NCBI GenBank assembly: GCA_030446625.1
Contig: JAUJMY010000005.1
Location: 1 to 64,000, forward strand
DNA from: Gaiellaceae bacterium
Lineage (GTDB): Bacteria > Actinomycetota > Thermoleophilia > Gaiellales > Gaiellaceae
Reading direction: 5' to 3'
DNA length: 64,000 nt
In this document: positions 26,311 to 34,497 of the stretch, in pieces
Position numbering within the stretch: position 1 is the stretch's first letter
How the letters are laid out: each line of letters begins with the position of its first letter
Program-made: the position numbers and the translations under genes
The notes under the pieces: generated by a model
Told to the model about the DNA's origin: nothing
The model's input: only the letters and a program-made list of their open reading frames with translations
Database searches by the model: none

Positions 26311-26940
26311 CTAGACCTCTCCGGTCGCGTCGGCCACGGCGGCGCGATTCCCGTGCCCGGCGGGCAGCACCGCGCGCTCCCACTCGTCGTCGGAGAGTCT
26401 GAGCACGGTCGCTCCGACCCAGCCGAGGGCGAGGCTCAGCAAGACCCAGACGACGGCGACGGCGACCTGCTCGGTGCTCCCGACGACGTCGAGCACGACG
26501 GCGGCGACTACGAGGAGTGGGACCCACCGCGGTGCGACGCCAGCGCGCCAGAGCCCGACTGCGAGGACGATCAGGCCGATGAACATGCCGAGCAGGAACA
26601 TCGCGAGGAAGAGGGCCGCGCCGACGCTCGACTGGATCCGGTCGACCAGGGCGACCATCGCGGCACGCTCAGCGCCCTTCGCCATCTCGAGCTCGGCGAG
26701 CCCGAGCGCGGTCGTCCCGCTCCAGCCGACGATGCCCGCGAACGCGAGCGCGCCGCCGACGTGCGCGAGGACGCGGCTTCCGGTCACGGAGCAGGTGCAG
26801 CAGCGCGAGGACGGCGGGCACGAAGACGAGAATCAGGAGCGCCGTCATCAAGTTCGCCGCGAGAAAGCGGCCCGACTCGTCGGCGAGAACCGCGAGCCGA
26901 TCGGCGGCATCGAGGGATTGTCTGGCCAGCTCTGGCTCGT
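26311..26940 (-). pseudogene. Frameshifted four-helix membrane protein
   Basis: The intact downstream frame (26311-26787) encodes 158 residues with four hydrophobic helices, starting at GTG with VLAHVGGALAFAGIVGW. Upstream in a different frame lies a matching N-terminal segment (LARQSLDAADRLAVLADESGRF, then LMTALLILVFVPAVLALLHLLRD), ending exactly where the second frame begins. Removing one C near 26779 would join them as RKPRLAHVGG. The gene therefore looks broken by a single-base insertion. Further upstream the sequence abuts the remnant at 26952, so the true start is probably lost. The shorter ORF might still be expressed. Family not recognised. Confidence 0.6.
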
Positions 26941-26951
26941 CGCCAGGCCGA

Positions 26952-27087
26952 GAAGCGGGGCCGCGATCTGCGGCGCTTCCTGTGCGGCTCCGACCGCCGG
27001 AGCATCCGCTACGCGCGCCTACTCGTCGACACGCTCGATCTTGCTCGAGTACCTCGGCCGCTGGACGGCGTACTCGCCCACGTCTGA
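26952..27087 (+). pseudogene. C-terminal remnant of a TOPRIM-domain gene
   Basis: The frame ending at 27087 reads RGRDLRRFLCGSDRRSIRYARLL, then VDTLDLARVPRPLDGVLAHV before its stop. This is clearly homologous to the C-terminus of the intact TOPRIM protein at 28222 (EQLRRFMGSGGRRKIRYARFL.. VPRPLELVLARL). No TOPRIM core precedes it, so about three quarters of a paralogue has been deleted and replaced by the antisense membrane-protein remnant. Confidence 0.65.
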
Positions 27088-27089
27088 CC

Positions 27090-27537
27090 TCACTTGCGGA
27101 GTGTGTGCGGTGCGAGGTGCGAGAGGATGCGCGGCCACTTCTGCACGAGGATGTCGCGGCCCGCGTTCGGCACCATCTCGAAGCGCGCGTTGAGCCTGTC
27201 TCGCCACCAGTTCCGATCGGAGCTGCGTACGGACTCGACCTCCATGCCGTAGAGCAGCAGCGTCTTCGCCTCGATCGAATCGAGGTCGAGCGGCGCCGGC
27301 TTCGTCCCCGTCCCCCGGGGCGGGCGTGGAGACGAGGACGAGCCTGTCCACGAGCTGCTTGTGCTCCGCGGCGAGCGTGAGTGCGGCCCACGCGCCCTCG
27401 GCCCAACCTACGACGCCTGCCGGTGTCCCGTCCCATTCGGCAGCCAGCTCGACGTCGCGCTTCGCCGTCTCCTCCGGCATCGGATCGAAGAACCCCGTGT
27501 CGTTCGGCAAGCACAGGACGATCCGTCTGGCGCTCAC
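27090..27537 (-). pseudogene. Frameshifted alpha/beta hydrolase-like gene
   Basis: The first frame (GTG at 27537) gives ARRIVLCLPNDTGFFDPM, then GVVGWAEGAWAALTLAAEHK and LVDRLVLVSTPAP. A second frame continues LDLDSIEAKTLLLYGMEVES, then WWRDRLNARFEMVPNAGRDILV and KWPRILSHLAPHTLRK before the stop at 27090. Both halves together match a short alpha/beta hydrolase. The shift falls near 27300, in or next to the G-rich stretch CCCCGGGGGACGGGGACG. The nucleophile elbow reads GWAEG, with alanine where serine is expected, so even the ancestral protein may not have been an esterase. A sequencing error in the G-run is possible. Confidence 0.62.
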
Positions 27538-27556
27538 CCGGCGAACGCCTGCGTTC

Positions 27557-28102
27557 CTAGCCCAGCCACTCCGCGCGATAGCGGGTCGGCTGCCGGCGGG
27601 TGAAGCGGGCGTACGCCACCTGGGCGTCGTGGGTCTCCTGCTCGACGCCTGCGTTGTGCCGCAATGCGACTTCGTCGACCGTGTAGCCGCCCCAGTCCGG
27701 GGTGTCGACGACCGAGCGGTCGCGGGCCCCGACCGCGAGCACGACGCACGGCCTGTCGCCGGCGCCGACGATGATGTGCTTCGTCTCCGGCGGGCAGTGC
27801 ACGAAGTCCCACTGCCGTAGCGGCCGCTCCTCGCCCTCGACGAGCAGGAGCGCCTGGCCGGAGAGCACGAGGAAGTCCTCCTGGTCCGCCTCCCAGTGGT
27901 ACATCCCCATCGACTCGCCGGGCCCGAGGACCTGGACGTTGATCCCGAGCTGCGCGAACTCCGTCTCTCCCTCGAGGTCGCAGAACGCCGAGCGGCCGTC
28001 CGCGTGGTACCAGCGCGCGTCCTTCGCGTTCAGGACGAACCAGCCGTCGCCCTTCGCGACGCGGCCGGCGTCGGTCTCCTCGAGCGGCGCCTCGGGAACC
28101 AC
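27557..28102 (-). CDS. Cupin-domain protein
   Basis: 181 residues from the GTG at 28102 (VPEAPLEETDAGRVAKGDGWF). A longer TTG start at 28138 is possible but adds non-conserved sequence. The cupin core is GPGESMGMYHWEADQEDFLVLSGQ, then PLRQWDFVHCPPETKHIIVGAG. The metal ligands are probably H and E/D in motif 1 (MYHWEADQEDF) and H in motif 2 (TKHIIV). Cupins include dioxygenases, isomerases and sugar- or metal-binding storage proteins; no more specific assignment is supported. It diverges from the TOPRIM gene. Confidence 0.82.
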   Translation of the reverse strand: MVPEAPLEETDAGRVAKGDGWFVLNAKDARWYHADGRSAFCDLEGETEFAQLGINVQVLGPGESMGMYHWEADQEDFLVLSGQALLLVEGEERPLRQWDFVHCPPETKHIIVGAGDRPCVVLAVGARDRSVVDTPDWGGYTVDEVALRHNAGVEQETHDAQVAYARFTRRQPTRYRAEWLG

Positions 28103-28221
28103 GAGCGCGAGCCTGCCGGACCTGCACGCGCGGTGCAACCCGTGTCACGTCGCAGGGACGGAACCGCTGGGCCTCGGAAACGGCGGCGCGTGGGGCTGCG
28201 TGAGCCTGCGACGATCCGGGC

Positions 28222-28827
28222 GTGGACGAGACCCAGCGACTTCACCGCGCACGCGTGGAAGCCGGCCTCGCGGCGCGCGCCGCCGTGCTCGTCGAAGGCA
28301 TCAGCGACCAGATCGCGCTCGAGACGCTCGCCCGGCGACGTGGCCGGAACCTCGACGTGGAAGGCGTCGTCGTCGTTCCGATCGGGGGTGCCCAGGCGAT
28401 CGGGCGGTTCCTCGAGCTGTTCCGTGTTCCGGGTCGTCAGGTGAGAGTTGTCGGCCTGTGCGACGCTGCAGAGGAGACGGACTTCCGCCGGGGGCTCGAG
28501 CGTGCCGGCCTCGGCTCCGACCTCACTCGGCCCGACCTGGAAGCGCTCGGCTTCTTCGTGTGCGTCGCCGACCTCGAGGATGAGCTCATCCGCGCTCTCG
28601 GTGTCGCCTCGGTGGAACAGGTCCTCGACGCCCACGGCGACCTCGCGTCCTTCCGGACGCTGCAGAAGCAGCCTGCATGGCAGGGACGGCCGCACGAGGA
28701 GCAGCTTCGGCGCTTCATGGGCAGCGGCGGCAGACGAAAGATCCGCTACGCGCGTTTCCTCGTCGAGGCCGCCGTGGATCTCGACTGCGTGCCTCGTCCA
28801 CTCGAGCTCGTGCTCGCTCGGCTCTGA
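28222..28827 (+). CDS. Stand-alone TOPRIM-domain protein (OLD-nuclease type)
   Basis: A 201-residue protein with a TOPRIM fold: the conserved glutamate motif is AAVLVEGISDQIALETLA (VEGxSD, residues ~21-38), and the acidic pair is in VVGLCDAAEETDF (~75-88). These are the metal-binding motifs of TOPRIM domains in OLD-family nucleases and primases. No ABC ATPase is attached or adjacent, so it is a solo TOPRIM of the kind annotated as ATP-dependent endonuclease-like. It probably acts on nucleic acid with Mg2+, but the partner is unknown. A decayed paralogue lies 1.1 kb upstream. The GTG has GACGAT six nucleotides upstream. Confidence 0.75.
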   Translation: MDETQRLHRARVEAGLAARAAVLVEGISDQIALETLARRRGRNLDVEGVVVVPIGGAQAIGRFLELFRVPGRQVRVVGLCDAAEETDFRRGLERAGLGSDLTRPDLEALGFFVCVADLEDELIRALGVASVEQVLDAHGDLASFRTLQKQPAWQGRPHEEQLRRFMGSGGRRKIRYARFLVEAAVDLDCVPRPLELVLARL

Positions 28828-28879
28828 CCGGACTTCGGCGACGCGGTCAGGCCGGGCTGCGCGAGACGCGCACGAGGAC

Positions 28880-29956
28880 TCAGCGACCCGACGCGCCGAC
28901 GCGAGCAGGCGCGTCGACGCCGCGCGCGGGCTCGCCGGCCGCCGGCGAGTCGCCGGGAAGCTCCGCCTGGGCGGCGTCGGGCATGTGCTTCAGCATCGCG
29001 AAGGAGAGGCCTTCGCGCGCGAGGAAGAGCAGCCCGAAGCCGACGCCGACCGATGCCTCGATGGCCTGGAGGCCGATCCCGAACGCGAACCCGTGCGCGT
29101 AGTCGATCCCGTAGGGGACGAGCGGCAGCGCCACCGCGGCCTGCAGCAGCCCGATGTTCCCCGGCCAGAGCGGGAAGATCGTCGCGACGTTCATCAGCAC
29201 GAGCACGAGCCCGGCCGCGACGAGCGGCTCGTCGATGTTGAACGCCCGCATCGCCGCGTAGACCGCAAAGAGCTGGCACGCCCAGCCGGCGCACTGCATG
29301 GCGACGGCGCCTGCGGCGGCCGCGGGCGCGCGCATCACTGCGAGGCCGTGCCGCGCCATCGTGACGACGCGCCGGACCGCCCCTAGCTCCCCGAGGACGG
29401 GGCGGTGGTGGAGCCGCGCGCTCGCGATCCCGAACGCGAGCGCCGCGATGCCGCACGCGACGAGACCGGCGAGGCTCGTGAGCGCCCAGGCGGGGACGCG
29501 CGCCTCGACGATCACGTAGACGACGAGCAGGCTGACGGCGACGACGTCGAAGACGCGGTGCGCGAACACCGTCCCGACGAGCGTCGCCCACGCGCCGCCG
29601 CCGCGGGGGAGCCGCCGCGAGAGCACGGCGACGCGGGCGAGCTCCCCGATCCGGCCGGGAAGCACGGCGTTCGCGAAGAGCCCGACCGAGAACGCCGCGA
29701 AGATCGAGCGGAAGCCGGGGTGCGGCGGCGGCATCGCCTGTCGGATGACTGTTTGCCACGCGACCGCGCGCGCGAGCACGGAGAGCAGGTTCAGCGCGAT
29801 CGCGAAGAGCACCCAGTCCCAGGAGACGGCGGTGAAGGCGTCGGCGACGACGCCCCAGCTCGGTCTGCGCCACCAGACGACGACAGCGAGCAACGCGAGG
29901 GGCGCCGCGAGGAGCGCGAGGCGCGTGCGGCGGCGGCGGGGGAGCGCGAGCCTCAT
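28880..29956 (-). CDS. LPG synthase TM-region / UPF0104 family membrane protein
   Basis: 358 residues from the ATG at 29956, which overlaps the upstream glycosyltransferase stop (ATGA). It has about eight membrane helices and the family's conserved segments (FAAFSVGLFANAVLPGRIGELARVAVL and VATIFPLWPGNIGLLQAAVALPL). The family (AglD/MprF flippase-like) includes lysylphosphatidylglycerol flippases and polyprenyl-sugar enzymes. Translational coupling with a PimA-type glycosyltransferase suggests envelope lipid or glycolipid assembly. The C-terminal tail is proline/alanine rich and cytoplasmic. Confidence 0.85.
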   Translation of the reverse strand: MRLALPRRRRTRLALLAAPLALLAVVVWWRRPSWGVVADAFTAVSWDWVLFAIALNLLSVLARAVAWQTVIRQAMPPPHPGFRSIFAAFSVGLFANAVLPGRIGELARVAVLSRRLPRGGGAWATLVGTVFAHRVFDVVAVSLLVVYVIVEARVPAWALTSLAGLVACGIAALAFGIASARLHHRPVLGELGAVRRVVTMARHGLAVMRAPAAAAGAVAMQCAGWACQLFAVYAAMRAFNIDEPLVAAGLVLVLMNVATIFPLWPGNIGLLQAAVALPLVPYGIDYAHGFAFGIGLQAIEASVGVGFGLLFLAREGLSFAMLKHMPDAAQAELPGDSPAAGEPARGVDAPARVGASGR

Positions 29957-31098
29957 CCCGCCGCCGGCACGCGCGCGGGCAGGGCGGTGACGAGCTCGTA
30001 GATACGCGCGAGCCGCGGCGCGATCGCGTCCCAGGCGTAGCGCTCCTCCGCGACCGCGCGCGCGGCCGCGCCGGCGTCTCGCCGCCGAGGCTCGTCCTCG
30101 AGCAGCGCCACGACGGCGTCGGCGAGCGCCGGCACGTCGCCGGGCGGAACCGTCAGCCCCGTCTCCGGCGTCATCACGTCGCGGTAGCCGGAGATGTCCG
30201 ACGCGACGACCGGCGTCGCGCAGGCGAACGCGCGTGTCAGCACCATCCCGAAGCTCTCGCCGCCGAGCGACGGCGCGACGAGCGCCTTCGCGGCGAGCAG
30301 CTCCGCGGTCAGCTCGTCCTGGCTGAGGAAGCCGAGCACGTCGATCCCGTCTCCACGCACGCGAAGGCGCGTGAGCAGGAGCCGCACCGCGAGCGGGTCG
30401 GCGCCGACGATCCCGAGTCGTGCCCCCGTCCGGCGATGCACGTCCGGCCATGCCCGCAGCAGCACGTGCAGGCCTTTCCGCGGCTCGTGACGGCCGACGA
30501 AGACGACGCGGTGCTCGCGCTCGGCGGCGTCTGCGGCCGGCGGAACGAGCACGCCGTTCGGGATGATCTCGTAGTCCCCGGGGAAGTAGCGCTGCGCCGA
30601 GCGGCGCGCCTGCTCCGAGACGGCGATCCGGTGGTCGATGCGACCGGTCAGCTCCCCATAGACGGGCTTCGCGATCTTGAGCCAAGACAGATCGCCGGCC
30701 GCGTGGAAGGTCGCGACGATCGGCGTCCGCGCGAAGGCTAGCGCCGCGACGCACGGGATCGGCGTCATCGGCTCGTGCAGGTGGAGGACGTCGAAGCGCT
30801 CGCGCTCCAGCGCGCGGCGGACGCGGAACAGGGTGCGTGGGCTGAGGATGATGTTCGGGAGCGACCCGTTCGCGGGGACGATCACGGAGCGGCCGACCGG
30901 GATGACGTGCTCCGGCGGCGTCCCGTGCCGGCCGAGCCGGGGGTGGAGCGCGCGCGTGAAGCTCCCGGGTGGGTCGTTGCCGATGATCGTCCGCGTCTCG
31001 ATGCCCAGCTGCTCGAGCGCGGCCGCCTGGAGCTCGGCGTGCTCGACGACGGCTCCCCAGAACGACCAGGAGTACGGGACGACGATCCCGACCTTCAT
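29953..31098 (-). CDS. GT4-family glycosyltransferase, PimA-like
   Basis: 381 residues from the ATG at 31098 (MKVGIVVPYSWSFWGAVVEHAE). The N-terminal lobe begins like phosphatidylinositol mannosyltransferase PimA (VPYSW..GGV..H). The C-terminal lobe has VVFVGRHEPRKGLHVLLRA and the donor-binding SLGGESFGMVLTRAFACATPVVASD (EX7E motif: E..FGMVLTRA). It probably transfers mannose or another hexose to a lipid acceptor on the inner face of the membrane. TATCCT lies 8 nt before the ATG, an example of the leaderless pattern. Confidence 0.87.
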   Translation of the reverse strand: MKVGIVVPYSWSFWGAVVEHAELQAAALEQLGIETRTIIGNDPPGSFTRALHPRLGRHGTPPEHVIPVGRSVIVPANGSLPNIILSPRTLFRVRRALERERFDVLHLHEPMTPIPCVAALAFARTPIVATFHAAGDLSWLKIAKPVYGELTGRIDHRIAVSEQARRSAQRYFPGDYEIIPNGVLVPPAADAAEREHRVVFVGRHEPRKGLHVLLRAWPDVHRRTGARLGIVGADPLAVRLLLTRLRVRGDGIDVLGFLSQDELTAELLAAKALVAPSLGGESFGMVLTRAFACATPVVASDISGYRDVMTPETGLTVPPGDVPALADAVVALLEDEPRRRDAGAAARAVAEERYAWDAIAPRLARIYELVTALPARVPAAG

Positions 31099-31199
31099 CC
31101 GCCGGGAGGATAGAGCGCGCACGGCGCGGTGGAGCGCATCCGAACGCGCGGTTCGCCCGTTTACGAGGGGCCGGGGAACGTAGGAAGGGAGAGAAGCGC

Positions 31200-31451
31200 T
31201 TGTCGGGGAGCGACCAGAGCCCGTATGCCGGCCACGCGCGGGAATTCGTGCTCGACCTGGACGACGAGACGTGGGCGCGGTGGGACGCCGAGGCGGAACG
31301 CCACGGGGCGACGCTCGAGGACTTCGTCCGGACCTCCGTGGAGCAGAAGATCGAGCGCGCGAAGGCGTGGGACGGCGTCGAGCGCCGGCGCAGCGCGCGC
31401 ACCCTCCTCGACGCGACGGGCACGAAGCTGGACGAGCACCGGCCGCGCTAG
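31200..31451 (+). CDS. Small hypothetical protein, 83 residues
   Basis: A TTG start at 31200 after GGAAGGGAGAG, a reasonable ribosome-binding site, gives 83 residues. The protein is charged and mostly helical (FVLDLDDETWARWDAEAERHGATLEDFVRTSVEQKIERAK), reminiscent of ribbon-helix-helix or coiled-coil small proteins, with no catalytic motif. It lies between the divergent glycosyltransferase and the deaminase gene, same strand as the latter. Coding-like codon bias and the ribosome-binding site argue for a real gene, but the function is unknown. Confidence 0.55.
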   Translation: MSGSDQSPYAGHAREFVLDLDDETWARWDAEAERHGATLEDFVRTSVEQKIERAKAWDGVERRRSARTLLDATGTKLDEHRPR

Positions 31452-31477
31452 CGCGTGCCGGTCTGCGGGCGCCGGAC

Positions 31478-31483
31478 TAGACT
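31478..31483 (+). promoter_or_regulatory. Putative leaderless -10 box (TAGACT)
   Basis: TAGACT ends 6 nt before the ATG of the adenosine-deaminase-family gene, without a ribosome-binding site in the 20 nt upstream. Confidence 0.45.
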
Positions 31484-31489
31484 CGGCGC

Positions 31490-32503
31490 ATGACGGAGGG
31501 ACTCGCCGAGCTGCACACGCACCTCGGCGGCTCCGTCGCCTCCGACATCCTCTGGACGCTCGCGCACGAGCAGGGGATCGCGCTGCCGGTGAAGGACTTC
31601 TGGGAGTTCGACCGGCTCGTGACGGTCTCGGATCCGCGCGGGGTCGCGAACCTCGACGCCCTCGACGCGATCTACCACTGGACGGAGCTGATCCAGTCGA
31701 GCCCGATCGCCGTCGAGCGGTCGGTCCACGCGGCGATCGGGGGCGCGTACCGCTCGCAGGGAATCACCACGCTCGAGCTCCGCTTCAACCCGATGAAGCG
31801 CAATCGCGGGGGGGAGCGTGACCTCGACCACATCATCATGGCCGCGATCCGCGGGCTCGACCGCGCGAGCCTCGAGTACCCGCAGGTACGCGCGGGCCTG
31901 ATCCTGATGATGGACCGCACGTTCACGCCCGAGCAGAACGAGGTCATCGTCGAGAAGGCGATCCGCTACGCCGCCCGCGGCATCGTCGGCGTCGACCTGG
32001 CCGGGCCACGCCCCGGCGGGGGGCGGTATGACTACCGGCAGGTCGTGCCGATGGTCGAGGCCGCCCGCGAAGCGGGGCTCGGCGTCACGATCCACGTCGG
32101 CGAGGAGGGTGGCGAGATCGGGCGCGCGGAGATCGCCGACGTCGTCGACGCGCTGCGACCGGACCGGATCGGGCACGGCATCCTCGCCGCCGGCGACGAG
32201 GCGCTGATGGAGGCGCTGCGAGAGGCCGCGATCGTGCTCGAGATCTGCCCGACGTCGAACCTGCTCACGAAGGCGCTCCCGGACGAGGACGCGCTACGGC
32301 AGACGCTTCACGCCTTCGCAGCCGCGGGCGTCCAGTTCACGATCGCGACGGACGGGCCCGAGATGATGCGGACGCACCTCCGCGACGAGCTCGACCTCCT
32401 GCTCCGGATCGGCGCGCTCGCCGAGGACGAGCTGGAGGAGGCGAACCGCCGCGGGCACGAGGCGAGCTTCGTGCGCGGCCGCGCGCTCCTGCCGACGGCC
32501 TGA
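31490..32503 (+). CDS. add: Adenosine deaminase-family amidohydrolase
   Basis: A 337-residue TIM-barrel amidohydrolase. Zinc ligands and catalytic residues are visible: HTHLGGS (HxH) near the N-terminus, H in TIHVGEEGG with the catalytic glutamate, RIGHGILAAGD, then EICPTSNLLTKAL, and the aspartate pair region ATDGPEMM. In classic adenosine deaminase this last motif is NTDDP; here it reads ATDGPE, so the enzyme may prefer a modified adenosine (for example aminodeoxyfutalosine or S-adenosylhomocysteine) or a related purine. Symbol is provisional. Confidence 0.85.
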   Translation: MTEGLAELHTHLGGSVASDILWTLAHEQGIALPVKDFWEFDRLVTVSDPRGVANLDALDAIYHWTELIQSSPIAVERSVHAAIGGAYRSQGITTLELRFNPMKRNRGGERDLDHIIMAAIRGLDRASLEYPQVRAGLILMMDRTFTPEQNEVIVEKAIRYAARGIVGVDLAGPRPGGGRYDYRQVVPMVEAAREAGLGVTIHVGEEGGEIGRAEIADVVDALRPDRIGHGILAAGDEALMEALREAAIVLEICPTSNLLTKALPDEDALRQTLHAFAAAGVQFTIATDGPEMMRTHLRDELDLLLRIGALAEDELEEANRRGHEASFVRGRALLPTA

Positions 32504-32511
32504 GGAGGCAC

Positions 32512-32928
32512 TCAGCCGCGCGGCTGCTCGGCGGCGTGGAGCTTCTGAGCCAGCGCCTGGAGCAGCTTCCACGAGATCGCGGCGTTGCTCTCGACCAGCG
32601 GGCGGAAGTCCCACGACGTCATCGCGAGGCAGCGCAGGTCGCTCTCGGCGGTCACGGTCGCGGTGCGGTCCGACCCCGTGATGAGCGCGATCTCACCGAA
32701 GTAGTCGCCGGCCCCGAGGCGGCCGCGCTCGCTGCCGCCGACGCTGACCCGCGCCTCTCCATCCTCGATCACGAAGAACCCGATGCCGCCCTGCCCCTCC
32801 GTCGCCACGGTCTCGCCCGCGCGGAACGTGCGCTCCCGCAGCGTCTGCGACATCTGTTCGAGCTCACGCCGCTCGAGGCCCGAGAAGAGGGGCACACGTC
32901 GCAGGAGCTCTGTGCGGTCCTGAGCCAC
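32512..32928 (-). CDS. Cyclic-nucleotide-binding (Crp-type) domain protein without DNA-binding domain
   Basis: A 138-residue protein that is only a cNMP-binding beta-roll: LFSGLERRELEQMSQTL, FRAGETVATEGQGGIGFFVIEDGEARVSV, and the phosphate-binding cassette-like GDYFGEIALITGSDRTATVTAES. A C-terminal helix follows, but there is no helix-turn-helix, so it is not a transcription factor. The PBC arginine/serine (RTATV) is retained, so nucleotide binding is plausible. It may be a stand-alone sensor subunit for another protein. Its start codon is 9 bp from the xseB stop. Confidence 0.85.
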   Translation of the reverse strand: MAQDRTELLRRVPLFSGLERRELEQMSQTLRERTFRAGETVATEGQGGIGFFVIEDGEARVSVGGSERGRLGAGDYFGEIALITGSDRTATVTAESDLRCLAMTSWDFRPLVESNAAISWKLLQALAQKLHAAEQPRG

Positions 32929-32937
32929 GGCGCGAGA

Positions 32938-33138
32938 TTATGACGCACCCGCGCGTTTCGCAAGCTCCTCGATGCGCCCCTGCGCCGCGTCGAGCTTCCC
33001 GAGGCAGAAGCGGTAGAGCTCCTCGCCTCGCTCCCACAGCGCGATCGCCTCGTCGAGCCCGGCCTCGCCGCGCTCCAACCGCTCGACGATCCGGCCCAGC
33101 TCCCGCTGAGCGTCCTCGAAGGAGAGCTCCTCAGTCAC
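32938..33138 (-). CDS. xseB: Exodeoxyribonuclease VII small subunit
   Basis: 66 residues starting at the GTG at 33138, overlapping the xseA stop by 8 bp. The sequence (LSFEDAQRELGRIVERLERGEAGLDEAIALWERGEELYRFC) is the typical XseB helical hairpin. XseB wraps around the XseA subunit to make exonuclease VII, which degrades single-stranded DNA in both directions during mismatch and recombination repair. The tiny size is normal (65-90 residues). Confidence 0.93.
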   Translation of the reverse strand: MTEELSFEDAQRELGRIVERLERGEAGLDEAIALWERGEELYRFCLGKLDAAQGRIEELAKRAGAS

Positions 33139-34351
33139 GGACGTCCTCGACGCGCGCGCCGAAGGCGCCCTCGGCGAGCTCGACGTCGACGCGCGTACCC
33201 GCTGCGAGCGCGGCGCTCGAGCGGAGGATCCCACGCTCGTCGCGCACGATCGCGTATCCGCGCGCGAGCGTCGCGCGGGGGGAGAGCGTGCGCAGGCGTC
33301 CGGCGGCGTGCTCGACCGCGGTGCGCCTCCGCTCGACGAGTCGCATCGGCGCGTCGGACAGCCGCTCGCGCGTCCGCCCGAGCTGCTCAACGGTCCGTTC
33401 GAGCAGCCGCGCCGGTGCGCTCTGCAGCAGGTCGCGCGCGCGCTCGACGCGCTCTGCCTCGCGCGCGAGCGCGCGCCGCGTCCAACGCTCGAGCCCTGCG
33501 CGGTTCCGCTCGAGCCCTGCGAGGAGCTCGCCGAGGTCCGGGACGACGAGCTTCGCCGCCATCGTCGGCGTCGAGGCGCGAACGTCCGCGGCGAGGTCGC
33601 AGAGGGGCGTGTCCTGCTCGTGTCCGACGGCCGTCACGACGGGAACGCGCGACGCCGCGATCGCGCGCACGAGCCGCTCGTCGCTGAACGGGAGCAGGTC
33701 CTCGAGGCTCCCGCCGCCGCGCGCGATCACGACGACGTCGACCTCCGGCTCGGCCGCGAGCGTCCGCAATGCGTCCACGACCGCCGTCGCTGCGCGCGGC
33801 CCCTGGACGTACGTCTCCGCGACGAGGACGCGCGCGGGCGGGAAGCGCGCGGCGATCGTGGCGACGACGTCGCGCTTGGCGGCAGCGTCGTTCCCCGTCA
33901 CGAGCCCGATCCGCCGCGGGAGGAGGGGAAGGGCGCGCTTGCGCTCGTCCGCGAAGAGCCCCTCCGCCGCGAGCTTCGCCTTCAGCCGCTCGAGCGCCGC
34001 GAGGTGGTCGCCGAGCCCGAAGCGCTCGATCGACAGTCCGCGCAGGCGGAAGTCGCCGCGCGCCTCGAAGAGCTCCGGGCGCCCGAAGACGTGCACGCGC
34101 TCGCCGTCGCGCAGGTCGAGCCGCAGCGCGTCGAAGCGCACCCGCGGCATCGTGACGCCGAGGCACGCGCCGTCGTGCGGGTCCTTGAGCGTGAAGAAGA
34201 CGCTCGCCCAGGCCCTCTGGCGGCGCAGCTCGGTCACCTCGCCCTCCACCCACACCGTCGGCAGCCGCGCGAGCCAGGACGCGACCCCCTGGTTGAACGA
34301 CGCGACCGAGTAGACCTGCCGGTCGCCGTAATCGATCGCCTCGACCTTCAC
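33131..34351 (-). CDS. xseA: Exodeoxyribonuclease VII large subunit
   Basis: 406 residues from the GTG at 34351 (VKVEAIDYGDRQVYSVASFNQ), chosen because the upstream residues are not conserved. The N-terminal OB fold (VWVEGEVTELRRQRAWASVFFTLKD) is followed by the catalytic domain with RIGLVTGNDAAAKRDV, VVIARGGGSLEDLLPFSDERLVRAIAASRVPVVTAVGHEQD, and LCDLAADVRASTPTMAAKL. A long coiled-coil follows that binds XseB copies. It degrades ssDNA to oligonucleotides. The gene is coupled to xseB. It is the last intact housekeeping gene before the degenerate region. Confidence 0.95.
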   Translation of the reverse strand: MKVEAIDYGDRQVYSVASFNQGVASWLARLPTVWVEGEVTELRRQRAWASVFFTLKDPHDGACLGVTMPRVRFDALRLDLRDGERVHVFGRPELFEARGDFRLRGLSIERFGLGDHLAALERLKAKLAAEGLFADERKRALPLLPRRIGLVTGNDAAAKRDVVATIAARFPPARVLVAETYVQGPRAATAVVDALRTLAAEPEVDVVVIARGGGSLEDLLPFSDERLVRAIAASRVPVVTAVGHEQDTPLCDLAADVRASTPTMAAKLVVPDLGELLAGLERNRAGLERWTRRALAREAERVERARDLLQSAPARLLERTVEQLGRTRERLSDAPMRLVERRRTAVEHAAGRLRTLSPRATLARGYAIVRDERGILRSSAALAAGTRVDVELAEGAFGARVEDVRD

Positions 34352-34453
34352 GCGGCCAGGATGCCACGCGCGCGAGCGCCGGGGCACGGTCGGCGCTCTG
34401 GCGACGGCTTCGCTTCTGGCACCCGGTGTGGCAGCGAAAGCTTTTGCGAGGCG

Positions 34454-34497
34454 GGGGTAGGCGGGGGTCAGATCTGGGGTAGGCGGGGGTCAGATCT
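34454..34497. repeat. Tandem 22-bp repeat at a transposase remnant
   Basis: The unit GGGGTAGGCGGGGGTCAGATCT occurs as two directly adjacent perfect copies (34454-34475 and 34476-34497), with a partial third (GGCGGGGG) before them. The second copy overlaps the stop codon of the REP-type transposase remnant. GGGGTCAGATCT is the kind of short end sequence that flanks REP-associated transposases. Confidence 0.8.

Noticed and set aside
28880-31423. Single 847-residue protein spanning glycosyltransferase and membrane gene
   Set aside because: Only the last ~358 residues are meaningful; the first part is a shadow of the glycosyltransferase frame, which ends with an ATGA overlap at 29953.
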